NCBI GenBank assembly: GCA_014843695.1
Contig: CM026400.1
Location: 40,664,923-40,728,922 of the forward strand
DNA from: Archivesica marissinica
Taxonomy: Eukaryota; Mollusca; Bivalvia; Venerida; Vesicomyidae
Reading direction: 5' to 3'
Length of the DNA stretch: 64,000 nucleotides
The notes beneath the pieces are model-generated. The model did no database searches, was not told the DNA's origin, and was given only the letters and a program-made list of their open reading frames with translations. Position numbers and translations under genes: made by a program. Below, in pieces: positions 13,310-25,790 of the stretch. Each line of letters opens with the position of its first letter. The stretch's first letter is position 1.

Positions 13310-13680
13310 AATGAAGACATCTCTAATTTTCTATTACCTCCCTTGGCAGATAAAATCTGATTTATCCCAAAATGAAAATATTTTATTTTAGTTGGACTCC
13401 TTTGTTTTTACTGTTGTCCCCTAACCAGATGTTGCGGTATTATAACTGTGATTATATCAAAATCGTGATAATTAACTGATAACATTGTTTTATAAATAAG
13501 TACCCATTGCATATACTATATGAGATATGTCGAGATATAGTACTTTAATAACCATAAGAAGCGATAGTGAAATAAAATTGCTAGCATGTTGTGCAAAAGA
13601 AACAACGATAACAGCATTTAATATGACCTATCTTCGTTTAGAGTGTATTCAGGGGCAGTAACTGACATATGTCTCTCATT
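13310..13680 (-). mobile_element. MITE with AATGAGAGACAT termini, copy 1
   Basis: A 371-bp non-autonomous element, opposite in orientation to the 41298-41678 copy. The ends are AATGAAGACATCTCTAA and a closing ATGTCTCTCATT. Internal landmarks shared with the other copy include CTCCCTTGGCAGATAAAATC, the AGATGTTGCGGTAT region and AGGGGCAGTAACTGACAT. There is no coding capacity. I could not fix a clear target duplication, so the superfamily stays open. Confidence 0.8.
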
Positions 13681-13780
13681 GATATAAAGAATTGCACAGA
13701 AAGCTATACAGATCACGGTTGTCCTCTCCTTCCTAAATAATGTACAAAAACATTTCATGGCATGACTATTTACAAGATCA

Positions 13781-14025
13781 TGTGTGTGTTTTACGTTTAT
13801 TTATCGTCGGTACCTGTTGCCCATATGAGCGACGCCTCCTGAAGAGATAGTCAATTTAGATTGTTGGGGGACAGTGCAATGATACAGACAGAGATCCATT
13901 CCAGAGTCTCCTCTGGTTCTTTTATGTGTATGGTGTACAGCACCGACCCGAGACCTCGGTTTAAAGTCTCATCTGAAAGACTATTAATTTTATTACCTTC
14001 AGACGGGGGATCGAACCTGCGATCA
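13781..14025 (-). mobile_element. SINE-A copy (Thr-tRNA-like head), minus strand
   Basis: On the minus strand this reads GGATCGCAGGTTCGATCCC-like box B, then the body (AACCAGAGGAGACTCTGGA and TATCATTGCACT landmarks) and the tail (GCGACGATAAATAAACGT). The head is truncated at about 14025. An open frame overlapping it is a by-product. Confidence 0.85.
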
Positions 14026-14298
14026 GCAATACTATGTGTTATATATAAGGAAGATGTAATGCTTGTAAATTATAACATACATACTTGTATATTAACATTA
14101 CTAAACTTAATTCATGATATCTAAATAAATATGTAATACATAAGAGTATAGAGTTTGAAACATAGCGAAAAGTTAACTGAAAGAACACAAACAAAGGAAA
14201 ATGACAAAAAGGATATAGAAAAAGAGAAAAGAATGATAAAGGATACATAAACAACACAACGAGATGGGTCTTGTGAGGCTAAGAACCAAACCTGATTG

Positions 14299-14426
14299 TT
14301 GAACGGGTCTCTGTCTGTATCATTGCACTATCCTCCAAAACCTGACTAATCTCTTCAAGAGGCATCGCTTATACGGGCAACCGGTAGCGACGATAAATAG
14401 GATAAATAAACGTAACACGCACATTC
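14299..14426 (+). mobile_element. SINE-A, 5'-truncated copy
   Basis: Contains only the 3' half of SINE-A: GGGTCTCTGTCTGTATCATT, the GGCATCGCTTATACGGGCAA region, and the tail GCGACGATAAATA with a small tandem expansion. It abuts the short MITE at 14427. Confidence 0.82.
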
Positions 14427-14502
14427 AATGAGAGACATCGGAGGAATAAATCAGACTTTATCTGCCAAGGGAGATAATAGAATATTAAAGATGTCTCTCA
14501 TT
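14427..14502 (+). mobile_element. MITE with AATGAGAGACAT termini, 76-bp internally deleted copy
   Basis: Both ends are present (AATGAGAGACATC and GATGTCTCTCATT), plus the sub-terminal TCTGCCAAGGGAGATAATAG block of the full 371-381 bp copies. About 300 internal bases are missing. It lies directly against the tail of a truncated SINE-A. Confidence 0.85.
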
Positions 14503-14604
14503 TTCTAACCTCTGTAAGCGACTGACAACATTCTCATATATCATTTATCTCTGTCTCTGGTCAATGGGAGTTAACTTGTGACATTGATGATGGCGATGAA
14601 AGAC

Positions 14605-15411
14605 AAGCTTTAACGACAGCGTGCTAGAGCACTCTGATGTTGACCAGGCAAGCTTTAACGACAGCGTGCTAGAGCACTCTGATGTTGACCAGACAAGCTT
14701 TAACGACAGCGTGCTAGAGCACTCTGATGTTGACCAGACACGCTTTAACGACATTGTGCTAGAGCACTCTGATGTTGACCAGACACGCTTTAACGACAGC
14801 GTGCTAGAGCACTCTGATGTTGACCAGACAAGCTTTAACGACAGTGTGCTAGAGCACTCTGATGTTGACCAGACACGCTTTAACGACAGCGTGCTAGAGC
14901 ACTCTGATGTTGACCAGACACGCTTTAACGACAGCGTGCTAGAGCACTCTGATGTTGACCAGACACGCTTTAACGACAGCGTGCTAGAGCACTCTGATGT
15001 TGACCAGACACGCTTTAACGACAGCGTGCTAGAGCACTCTGATGTTGACCAGACACGCTTTAACGACAGCGTGCTAGAGCACTCTGATGTTGACCAGACA
15101 CGCTTTAACGACAGCGTGCTAGAGCACTCTGATGTTGACCAGACACGCTTTAACGACAGCGTGCTAGAGCACTCTGATGTTGACCAGACACGCTTTAACG
15201 ACAGCGTGCTAGAGCACTCTGATGTTGACCAGACACGCTTTAACGACAGCGTGCTAGAGCACTCTGATGTTGACCAGACACGCTTTAACGACAGCGTGCT
15301 AGAGCACTCTGATGTTGACCAGACACGCTTTAACGACAGCGTGCTAGAGCACTCTGATGTTGACCAGACAAGCTTTAACGACAGCGTGCTAGAGCACTCT
15401 GATGTTGACCA
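14605..15411. repeat. 45-bp satellite, about 18 copies
   Basis: A highly homogeneous 45-bp unit beginning CGCTTTAACGACAGCGTGCT and ending GATGTTGACCAGACA. Because 45 is divisible by three and the unit has no stop codon in several frames, both strands stay open for about 290 codons (15-residue repeats containing VLEHSDVDQ on plus and WSTSECSST on minus). Only a few sites vary (AGCTTT for CGCTTT, ACATTG for ACAGCG). I see no splice or start context supporting translation. Confidence 0.95.
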
Positions 15412-15648
15412 ATCTGTCACGGATGCTGTATTGGGTTCCTCTACGTTGCGACTTTCTCAGGTCTCTCCGGAGCCCCGCTATCCGGTATGACCGCGATATG
15501 TTACGAGTTAGGTCGACAACTACCGGCGAAATGAATAAACAAGCGAACACACACACGATAAAACTAAGATACCAAAGTGAAAAGTTTACAATATACATGT
15601 CAAGTGTTGTACATTTCAATGATTTAGATTACTATCTATATAAATTGC

Positions 15649-15880
15649 GTGTAAATAGTTATAGCGCAGTGGTAGCGCCTTCGCTTCAGGTGCGAACGTC
15701 CTGGAGTTCGAGCTCAACTGGAGCGGTTACGAGTGTGTCTTTAGGCAAGGCATTTAAATTTCACGTTGCCTCTTCTATCTCCCTCGTGGCGATGGATTCC
15801 ATCAGGAATGAGGTCTCGAGAATGATTGATATAAGTTGTAAGAACTTCGCAATCGAGCTAAAATAAATTTGTATCAACTT
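15649..15880 (+). mobile_element. SINE-B copy 1
   Basis: A tRNA-like head (TAGCGCAGTGGTAGCGC box A, GGAGTTCGAGCTC box B), then a body with TTTAGGCAAGGCATTTAAAT and TCCCTCGTGGCGATGGATTC. It ends with the shared tail around ATATAAGTTG and AATCGAGCTAAAATAAAT. A short AATTGC repeat at 15643-15648 and 15881-15886 may be the target duplication. Confidence 0.85.
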
Positions 15881-15995
15881 AATTGCTGGGAGGCAGGTTT
15901 TGTTGTTGCTGAATATAATGTGCATCAACTTAATGATACCCTACATTGGTTAATCGCCCTGCCTGCCGGAAAATATACCACGACAAATGGCAATA

Positions 15996-18598
15996 CACAT
16001 ATACTAGAGGGCATAGAAAACGCACACCTACATTATATACTAGAGGACATAGAAAACGCACACCTACATTATATACTAGAGGACATGGAAAACGCACACC
16101 TACATTATATACTAGAGGACATGGAAAACGCACACCTACATTATATACTAGAGGATATAGAAATCGCACACCTACATTATATACTAGATGACATAGAAAA
16201 CACACATCTACATTATGCACTAGAGGACATATAAAACGCACACCTACATTATATACTAGAGGACATAGAAAACGCACACCTACATTATATACTAGAGGAC
16301 ATAGAAAACGCACACCTACATTATATACTAGAGGGCATAGAAAACGCACAACTACATTATATACTAGAGGACATAGAAAACGCACATCTACATTATATAC
16401 TAGAGGACATAGAAAACGCACATCTACATTATATATTAGAGGATATAGAAAACGCACACCTACATTGTGTACTAGAGGACATAGAAAACGCACACCTACA
16501 TTATATACTAGAGGACATAGAAAACGCACACCTACATTATATACTAGAGGACATAGAAAACGCGCACCTACATTATATACTAGAGGACATAGAAAACGCA
16601 CACCTACATTATATACTAGAGGACATAGAAAACGCACACCTACATTATATACTAGAGGACATAGAAAACGCACACCTACATTATATACTAGAGGACATAG
16701 AAAACGCACACCTACATTATATACTAGAGGACATAGAAAACGCACACCTACATTATATACTAGAGGACATAGAAAACGCACACCTACATTATATACTAGA
16801 GGACATAGAAAACGCACACCTACATTATATACTAGAGGACATAGAAAACGCACACCTACATTATATACTAGAGGACATAGAAAACGCACACCTACATTAT
16901 ATACTAGAGGACATAGAAAACGCACACCTACATTATATACTAGAGGACATAGAAAACGCACACCTACATTATATACTAGAGGACATAGAAAACGCACACC
17001 TACATTATATACTAGAGGACATAGAAAACGCACACCTACATTATATACTAGAGGACATAGAAAACGCACACCTACATTATATACTAGAGGACATAGAAAA
17101 CGCACACCTACATTATATACTAGAGGACATAGAAAACGCACACCTACATTATATACTAGAGGACATAGAAAACGCACACCTACATTATATACTAGAGGAC
17201 ATAGAAAACGCACACCTACATTATATACTAGAGGACATAGAAAACGCACACCTACATTATATACTAGAGGACATAGAAAACGCACACCTACATTATATAC
17301 TAGAGGACATAGAAAACGCACACCTACATTATATACTAGAGGACATAGAAAACGCACACCTACATTATATACTAGAGGACATAGAAAACGCACACCTACA
17401 TTATATACTAGAGGACATAGAAAACGCACACCTACATTATATACTAGAGGACATAGAAAACGCACACCTACATTATATACTAGAGGACATAGAAAACGCA
17501 CACCTACATTATATACTAGAGGACATAGAAAAACGCACACCTACATTATATACTAGAGGACATAGAAAACGCACACCTACATTATATACTAGAGGACATA
17601 GAAAAACGCACACCTACATTATATACTAGAGGACATAGAAAAACGCACACCTACATTATATACTAGAGGACATAGAAAACGCACACCTACATTATATACT
17701 AGAGGACATAGAAAACGCACACCTACATTATATACTAGAGGACATAGAAAACGCACACCTACATTATATACTAGAGGACATAGAAAACGCACACCTACAT
17801 TATATACTAGAGGACATAGAAAACGCACACCTACATTATATACTAGAGGACATAGAAAACGCACACCTACATTATATACTAGAGGACATAGAAAACGCAC
17901 ACCTACATTATATACTAGAGGACATAGAAAACGCACACCTACATTATATACTAGAGGACATAGAAAACGCACACCTACATTATATACTAGAGGACATAGA
18001 AAACGCACACCTACATTATATACTAGAGGACATAGAAAACGCACACCTACATTATATACTAGAGGACATAGAAAACGCACACCTACATTATATACTAGAG
18101 GACATAGAAAACGCACACCTACATTATATATAGAGGACATAGAAAACGCACACCTACATTATATACTAGAGAACGTAGAAAACGCACACCTACATTATAT
18201 ACTAGAGGACATAGAAAACCACACACCTACATTATATACTAGAGGACATAGAAAACACACACCTACATTATATACTAGAGGACATAGAAAACGTACACCT
18301 GCATTATATACTAGAGGACATAGAAAACGTACACCTGCATTATATACTAGAGGACATAGAAAACGCACACCTACATTATATACTAGAGGACATAGAAAAC
18401 GCACACCTACATTATATACTAGAGGACATAGAACACGCACACCTACATTATATACTAGAGGACATAGAAAACGCACATCTACATTATATACTAGAGGACA
18501 TAGAAAACGTACACCTACATTATATACTAGAGGACATAGAAAACGTACACCTACATTATATACTACAGGACATAGAAAACGTACACCTACATTATATG
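15996..18598. repeat. 36-bp satellite, about 72 copies
   Basis: A unit of 36 bp with core CTAGAGGACATAGAAAACGC and ACACCTACATTATATA. The centre (about 16500-17520) is nearly invariant, while both edges carry many substitutions and single-base indels. As 36 is divisible by three, both strands are open for hundreds of codons (12-residue repeats, TRGHRKRTPTLY on plus and CPLVYNVGVRFL on minus). These are best read as by-products, because the indels near 17530-17640 and 18130 disrupt frame freely. Confidence 0.96.
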
Positions 18599-18973
18599 AT
18601 GATTATTACATGAAAACGAAATACGAAGAATTCCATCAAAGATATATCACATCTTTATTTAAAAAAACACAAATAAAACAACTAAAAATATTCCAAAATG
18701 TCTAAAACTATGTATTTATATAGTTATTGTTTTTCATATAAAAACACACTTATCCGAAGTGTATAAAAATATGTCCTCTAGTATAATTGTGATCCAGACT
18801 GAGAAAATGAGAGAAATTCATACCTTTAGGTTTAAATGGCTCAACTCCAATGCTTACTCTGTGGACAGTTCAAGTAGAAGCCTGTTGGGATTCAAATACA
18901 TTGTAAAATTAACGCTGCTCGTTGCAAAATATTTATTGTCTATAGTACTACAACGTGCTTGTAAAATAAAGTG

Positions 18974-19200
18974 AATGTCGTGATAACCTAATAGCGGCGC
19001 ATTCGCTTCAGGAGCGAAGGCCCGGAGCTCGCGCCCAACTGTAGCCGTTACGAATGTACCCTTAGACAAGGCATTTAAATTATACATGTCATCTTCTCTC
19101 TCCCTCATGGCGATGGGTTCCATCAGGAATGAGGTTTCGAGAGCGATTAATATAAGTTGTAGGAACTTGTTTCGCAATCTAGTTAAAATTAATTTAAACT
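18974..19200 (+). mobile_element. SINE-B copy 2, diverged
   Basis: Aligns over its length to SINE-B (TTCGCTTCAGGAGCGAAGG head remnant, CTTAGACAAGGCATTTAAAT, CCATCAGGAATGAGGT and the ATATAAGTTGTAGGAACTTG tail). Both pol III boxes are degraded, so this is an older copy. Confidence 0.8.
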
Positions 19201-20266
19201 AAGATAAAGTAGTATTGCACGTATTATCTACAAAGCTGCGTGTACTCACTAAAATAGCATACGTGTATGATAAAGTTGTGCAGAATTAATATAAGTTTTA
19301 TGAACACTTGTTTTCCAATTCAAATTATTCAAAATTTGAAAAACATTTATTATTCGTATAATATTATTGGAATAAATACGGTTTAAGCTGAAGTGGTGCA
19401 CGCCTTGTTCTAGTTCCGTGTATTACTTGTTATAAATATCCGTTGATAAAAACAATATCGTAATGTTTAGATTCGTTCTCGGAATTGTTTTATAATAATA
19501 CTCTATATATATAATATAATATACAAATATACAATATAATAATATTGCTAAGGTAACACATTTTACTTTCTTTAGCATGAAACATTTTATTTTTACGAAG
19601 TTCAATACACATGTGGTAAGACCACCCATCGAGCATAGCTTTTTTGGGTACAATATAAATACTAATGTGTGTGTGTGTTTACAAAAATCGAAATAGTCGC
19701 TCAGAAACGATAAAATTCCAATAAATTTAAACCGTCGTATTTATCAACACACGAAATGTAAACACGCACAGCGCGCATGCGTGGAACAACAGAGGATGTA
19801 GAAAACAACGTATATATTTTGAACATGAAGGACTACATATCTATCTTCCTCTAATGTCGAACACCTCGCGGGGATGTAGAAATGTCCCTAAAAGACTTAG
19901 CTAACAGAGGTATGAATCAACATATCAAGTAATTTAATTAAAATGACAACGTGGGAAAATGGGGACGATGCATTCCGAATGTAAACAAGTGCGGACGATG
20001 CGTTCCGGTTGTAAACAAGTGCGTGACCGATCGACTCGGAAAGTCCTACGTTCGGTTTCGAGTTTGTTTTATCGCAAAAAAACACTGTTTACCAAATGAA
20101 CATAAGGATACAAAGTATAATGTTAGAATGTGTAGCAGCATTGCTACCCATACGTAAAATTGGAATTTTTCAAATATATTTTATTTCACATGATGTAATG
20201 CTGCTTTAAGAGTGTTGACAATGTTCTATATTTTTGTTTTACTGTTTTTCAATCATATTAATTAAT

Positions 20267-20269
<3 letters not shown>
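19201..20269. other. AT-rich spacer with an old SINE-E fragment
   Basis: No gene seen. About 19848-19910 contains a fragment similar to the SINE-E body at 42805-42885 (TAATGTCGAACACCTCGCGG and GGGATGTAGAAATGTCC). About 19280-19390 shares diverged similarity with 31330-31460 (TATTATTCGTAT and TTGGAATAAAT landmarks), a low-copy dispersed repeat I do not recognise. Confidence 0.5.

Positions 20270-20300
<31 letters not shown>
20270..20300. repeat. AT dinucleotide microsatellite
   Basis: About 15 AT dinucleotides followed by two copies of TTTTTTGCCCCA. Confidence 0.95.
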
Positions 20301-20303
<3 letters not shown>

Positions 20304-21750
20304 TTTTTTGCCCCATTTTTTGCCCCATTTTATCAGATACAGTCGCCTATTACTAAAGTAATGCACTCCTTAGTTATGAATGACTGACTCGATGAGCTCA
20401 TCAGTTAGTAATACTGTTTGACGGAAGGGATCCTTGCTCGCTTCTCAATTATCAAAAAATGAACAAAATTTCACATTTTCCATAAACAAATATGCCCAGT
20501 TTCCTCCATTCTGTGCCATCCAATAGTGTAAGGTCTGGACATTGACTGGGCTTTGATTGTGGAAGGGTGTCATTTTTAAACTTGCTTATATATCGCCTAA
20601 ATGTTCTTTCTGTGTATAGTGTCACGGCTATGGTGTATTCCAATGTCCTTAAAATACTGTTTGGGAGACAGAACCACACATCTGCGCTGGGGAGCATTTG
20701 TCCAAACCCCAAGCGCATGTGTCTTCCTCCAGGAATCCCAACTGCTGAGGTATCCCTCGTTCTTTAACATGCCAGGTGTATAGCACAAAGATACATGGCA
20801 CCTTGGTTTATATTCACATCGGACCGACACTTGACTACCGACACTATCCGACACTCTGCAGTTAGGGTGTCAGTGCCAGATCATGGTCACTACACCACCT
20901 TAGCTGCGATCTGTAATAGATATGCGTATAATAATGTAGCTGCAATGGTCCAGCAAACTCGTGGCGCCAAACGATGCGTGAAACATTGATATTACACGTG
21001 TCCGTTTGCGTCAAGCAAATGATCAGGAAGTATTTTGTTGCGAATGATTTAATCAACAAGCTCCTCAATTGATTAAGTACCTCTGGGGTTAAATAAACGT
21101 CAGAAATCATTTTCCCTCCATTCCGACATGCAATGAAGTGAATAAAACAGCGTTCTTTACGACTGTAACGTTTCATAGAATTGTTAATCGAACACGTCCA
21201 TTTGGATCTTTCCGTTCATTCGGCTTCATATTTTTCCTAAAGACTGGTGTTTAAGGAATAAATTCATTAGGCGTTTCATAGGTCATAACGGGGAATTTAT
21301 ATCATGTATCAGTTGCGTTCAATTATGCTGCAAGCACCAAACGTCTAAGAAATCGCTCAGATTGGTTCTTTACGATGAAATGCACTCAGAAAAATTGGCC
21401 ACAATTTCGGTTTTATTAATTCAAATACACAATACATCTTTAACGGTTGGATGTTTATGGGGAATTCTAGAATAAAAAGTAATTATTATTGTCGTGGATT
21501 CATATTCGCTTTATTACATTTCCATGATTGCGGTGCGAGGTTGATATTACTTGCGAACAAAACTTAATGACTGGTCACTGTAAGGGTCAGTGACGACCAC
21601 AGATGGGTGACTAGTCACGCTCTCATGCCCCATGTAGACTGTACATTGAGTCAAGCTCATAGACAACAGCGGCAAACGATGTTTGCCTATAAAGGTACAA
21701 TTTGTCGTAATCCACGTACTTGTTTTGATTTTACATCTAATAATAATAAT
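20301..21750. other. spacer, no gene supported
   Basis: Several short overlapping frames occur on both strands (20452-20854 minus, 20862-21176 minus, 20795-20989 plus), but none has a recognisable domain or convincing splice boundaries. The stretch at 20450-20780 has more balanced composition than its surroundings and could be a decayed transposon coding fragment. I cannot name it. Confidence 0.45.
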
Positions 21751-21830
21751 AAAGACTTTATTTAACGAGATAACTCATTTGAACATTTAAGTCAATCTAC
21801 AATGAGGCCCTCAACAAATTAAAACATGAA
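21751..21830 (-). repeat. possible 3' end of a retroelement
   Basis: On the minus strand this reads TTGTTGAGGGCCTCATTGTA and then CTCGTTAAATAAAGTC. 26705-26780 on plus shares TTTTGAGGGCCTTATG and CCTCGTTAAATAAAGAC. The shared short end with a polyadenylation-like AATAAA suggests the 3' end of a non-LTR element or SINE. This is inference. Confidence 0.4.
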
Positions 21831-22030
21831 ATAGTATGAATGAATAATGAAACCTGTAAGCAAAGACCAGTAAAACTTCCATAGTAAATAAGATATAAGC
21901 TGCAAGACCTTAATAATATTTTATTGCTTTATAAACCACATGAGTGCATGCAACGTAAACATAACAATGTAATAAACGCACGACAAAATAAATACAATGC
22001 AATAGTTAAAGAATACTCCAAGAAGTGTGT

Positions 22031-23175
22031 GTAAACCAATGTTGCGTTTTGTAAACCAATGTTGGAAGCGCTTGTAAACCAATGTTGGAGGTGCTTGTAA
22101 ACCAATGTTGGAAGCGCTTGTAAACCAATGTTGGAGGTGCTTGTAAACCAATGTTGGAAGCGCTTGTAAACCAATGTTGGAAGCGCTTGTAAACCAATGT
22201 TGGAAGCGCTTGTAAACCAATGTTGGAAGCGCTTGTAAACCAATGTTGGAAGCGCTTGTAAACCAATGTTGGAGGTGCTTGTAAACCAATGTTGGAAGCG
22301 CTTGTAAACCAATGTTGGAAGCCCCTGTAAACCAATGTTGGAAGCCCCTGTAAACCGATGTTGGAAGCGCTTGTAAACCAATGTTGGAAGCCCCTGTAAA
22401 CCGAGGTTGGAAGTGCTTGTAAACCAATGTTGGAAGCCCCTGTAAACCAATGTTGGAAGCCCTTGTAGACCAATGTTGGAAGCGCTTGTAAACCAATGTT
22501 GGAAGCGCTTGTAAACCAATGTTGGAAGCGCTTGTAAACCAATGTTGGAAGCGCTTGTAAACCAATGTTCGAAGTGCATTTAAACCATTGTTGGAAGCGC
22601 TTGTAAACCAATGTTGAAAGTGCTTGTAAACCAATGTTCGAAGCGCTTGTAAACCAATGCTGGAAGTGCATGTAAACCAATGTTGGAAGTGCATGTAAAC
22701 CAATGTTGGAAGTGCTTGTAAACCAATGTTGGAAGTGCATGTAAACCAATGTTGGAAGTGCTTGTAAACCAATGTTGGAAGTGCTTGTAAACCAATGTTG
22801 GAAGTGCTTGTAAACCAATGTTGGAAGTGCTTGTAAACCAATGTTGGAAGTGCATGTAAACCAATGTTGGAAGTGCTTGTAAACCAATGTTGGAAGCGCT
22901 TGTAAACCAATGTTGGAAGTGCTTGTAAACCAATGTTGGAAGCGATTGTAAACCAATGTTCGAAGTGCTTGCCCAATGTTGGAAGTGCATGTAAACCAAT
23001 GTTGGAAGTGCTTGTAAACCAATGTTGGAAGCGCTTGTAAACCAATGTTGGAAGTGCTTGTAAACCAATGTTGGAAGCGCTTGTAAACCAATGTTCGAAG
23101 TGCTTGTAAACCAATGTTGGAAGTGCTTGTAAACCAATGTTGGAAGCGAGCGCTTGTAAACCAATGTTGGAAATT
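22031..23175. repeat. 23-bp satellite, about 50 copies
   Basis: Unit GTAAACCAATGTTGGAAG plus CGCTT, TGCTT, TGCAT or CCCCT. The last five bases are the variable part and define sub-blocks. The three minus-strand frames of 200-400 codons are rotations of the same 23-residue peptide period and are not genes. A 6-bp deletion at about 22972 and an insertion at about 23148 mark the right side. Confidence 0.95.
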
Positions 23176-23177
23176 TG

Positions 23178-23233
<56 letters not shown>
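23176..23233. repeat. GTGC tetranucleotide microsatellite
   Basis: About 14 copies of GTGC directly abut the 23-bp satellite. The same motif (as ACGC) forms the longer array at 26869-27108. Confidence 0.95.
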
Positions 23234-23993
23234 TCTAGCTTAAGATATATTGAGAAGATCGAAGATGCTTATGACAGCCTCACTATTGTGGGTGGGGTAT
23301 GTTAAACCATTTTGCTGTTGTTTATTAACTATCAAGACTCCAAATGTATGTGCTATTTGTCATTACATTTTGTCAGTGTTTCTCGAGGAAAAATTTCGTT
23401 TTCAATTATTGTTATACTTATAAGCAATGTTAACTTTAGGGAAAACAACACACCTCTCGACCGGAAGTTGAACAGTTCACATGCGCACCATGTATTACAA
23501 AAAAAAGAATCGCCTTCTATTAAGAATAGCCGGATGTGGATTCTGTACAATAATCAGGAACACCGTCACGGAAAGCTGTCATATTATACGAGCGGATCGT
23601 ATATAGCAATCATACCCACAATCACAGCGGATGTCAGCTCAGGACAAATGAAGGATCACAGTAATGGAGGAATTACTCACTTCTCCTCTGAAAGATTGAA
23701 ATATTATAGCTCTTATTTACACTCAAATAAACTGGAAGCCACAAAACGATATTGTTAATTTTGATACATCCAGACGTCAATCAAACTATCAATATTCGAT
23801 TTGGAGCGAACGCTTCTAACTAATTCTGTCCAATGAATTGAGTTATGCGTTGCATATAAAATATTCCATATTTGTTCGGAGTTGACATCATGTAAATAAT
23901 AGCTAGGAAGGTCTCCACGGATTAGCAGCATCATCAAAGTGAGGAGGAAAATTTCTAAATGATAAATCGCATTTTGATTGATGCCGAAAAAGG

Positions 23994-23995
<2 letters not shown>
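23234..23995. other. spacer, no gene supported
   Basis: A 148-codon plus frame at 23312-23758 lacks recognised motifs, and its composition is not clearly coding. The stretch just before it (about 23244-23293, reading YIEKIEDAYDSLTIVGG before a GTATGT) looks slightly exon-like but has no pyrimidine tract at its left side. Confidence 0.4.

Positions 23996-24022
<27 letters not shown>
23996..24022. repeat. AG-rich microsatellite
   Basis: A short run of GAGAGAGAGAGAGA followed by AAAGAGAGAAAAAG. Confidence 0.85.
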
Positions 24023-24024
<2 letters not shown>

Positions 24025-24451
24025 CACCGCGTCTGTGCTTCTTTCTGACTTGAACAGAATGGATCAACCACTCTGTGTGAACAATTGTTCGTTCAATGAA
24101 ATGAAATTACAAATAAAAAACATTAACCAACGAGTCCTTGGAAAGAATCGATCTTTAATGGCATTTTCAAAAATATTGCTTATGCCCGAAAAGTGCATTA
24201 GTTCCAAAAGCAAAAATCAGTGTGTGTTGGCAACAACATTATACTTTTCTTCGCTGCTATCCAAGATGCTTTACGGGACAGACACACATACGTCAACAGC
24301 AATATGTGCAGGTGATATTTAACATCCAGGCTAATTTCTTTCTTCAGATCAACAGTTTACAGGGTCACATCTTCCACATGTGTCATCCCATAGCACCAGG
24401 CACCGGTAGTTACAGCCATCATTGGCAATGATGTTCCTAACACCGAGGAAA

Positions 24452-25443
24452 TCCCGTCTGCTCCTTGATGCACCGCACCTACCTCGTGTCTGCTCCTTGA
24501 TGCACCGCACCTACCTCGTGTCTGCTCCTTGATGCACCGCACCTACCTCGTGTCTGCTCCTTGATGCACCGCACCTACCTCGTGTCTGCTCCTTGATGCA
24601 CCGCAGCTACCTCGTGTCTGCTCCTTGATGCACCGCACCTACCTCGTGTCTGCTCCTTGATGCACCGCACCTACCTCGTGTCTGCTCCTTGATGCACCGC
24701 ACCTACCTCGTGTCTGCTCCTTGATGCACCGCACCTACCTCGTGTCTGCTCCTTGATGCACCGCACTACCTCGTGTCTGCTCCTTGATGCACCGCACCTA
24801 CCTCGTGTCTGCTCCTTGATGCACCGCACCTACCTCGTGTCTGCTCCTTGATGCACCTACCTCGTGTTGCTCCTTGATGCACCGCACCTACCTCGTGTCT
24901 GCTCCTTGATGCACCTACCTCGGTCTGCTCCTTGATGCACCGCACCTACCTCGTGTCTGCTCCTTGATCACCTACCTCGTGTCTGCTCCTTGATGCACCG
25001 CACCTACCTCGTGTCCTCTCCTTGATGCACCGCACCTACCTCGTGTCTGCTCCTTGATGCACCGCACCTACCTCGTGTCTGCTCCTTGATGCACCGCACC
25101 TACCTCGTGTCTGCTCCTTGATGCACCGCACCTACCTCGTGTCTGCTCCTTGATGCACCACACCTACCTCGTGTCTGCTCCTTGATGCACCTACCTCGTG
25201 TCTGCTCCTTGATGCACCGCACCTACCTCGTGTCTGCTCCTTGATGCACCGCACCTACCTCATGTCTGCTCCTTGATGCACCGCACCTACCTCGTGTCTG
25301 CTCCTTGATGCACCGCACCTACCTCGTGTCTGCTCCTTGATGCACCTACCTCGTGTCTGCTCCTTGATGCACCGCACCTACCTCGTGTCTGCTCCTTGAT
25401 GCACCTACCTCGTGTCTGCTCCTTGATGCACCTACCTCGTGTC
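24452..25443. repeat. 32-bp satellite with a 27-bp deletion variant
   Basis: Unit CTGCTCCTTGATGCACCGCA followed by CCTACCTCGTGT, 32 bp. A recurrent variant lacks five bases (CACCGCACC shortened to CACC), giving 27-bp units scattered in the right two thirds of the array. About 32 copies in total. Confidence 0.95.
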
Positions 25444-25524
25444 GGACGGTAATCGCTTCCAATATGGAAACTATGTATACACCGTTAAACAAACGGCACG
25501 AGGTCTTGTGCAGAGCAGACGTAG

Positions 25525-25790
25525 CCGTGAACGAACTGCTGTGCGTATTTTACGTTTATCTATGATCGCTACCGGTTGCCCATATGAGCGACACTTCCTG
25601 AAGAGATTTGTTATTTTAGATTTTTGGAGGATAGTGCAATGATACAGACAGAGACCCATTCCAAAGTATCCTCTAGTTCTTTTACGCGCACGGTGTACAG
25701 CACCGACACGAGACCTCGGTTTAATGTCCCATCTGAAAGGCTATAAATGTTATTAGGTTGAGACTGGCGATCGAACCTGCGATCCCTGAA
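25525..25790 (-). mobile_element. SINE-A copy, minus strand, with CTG run
   Basis: On minus: GGATCGCAGGTTCGATCGCC box B, body landmarks, and the tail GCGATCATAGATAAACG. The head is replaced beyond box B by a CTG/CAG trinucleotide run at about 25795-25813. Confidence 0.85.

Noticed and set aside
14545..15490. Long frames on both strands (about 290 codons) as repeat proteins
   Set aside because: They follow from a stop-free 45-bp unit. Both strands are open at once and no start, splice or domain evidence distinguishes one.
15930..18140. 536-codon and 363-codon frames in the 36-bp array
   Set aside because: Single-base indels shift the frame without any sign of avoidance, and both strands are open.
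20452..20854. Overlapping minus frames as a gene
   Set aside because: Neither frame shows a known domain or convincing splice borders; possibly decayed transposon coding sequence.
23244..23293. Short exon reading YIEKIEDAYDSLTIVGG before GTATGT
   Set aside because: There is no pyrimidine tract (a GTGC microsatellite precedes it) and no family is recognised.
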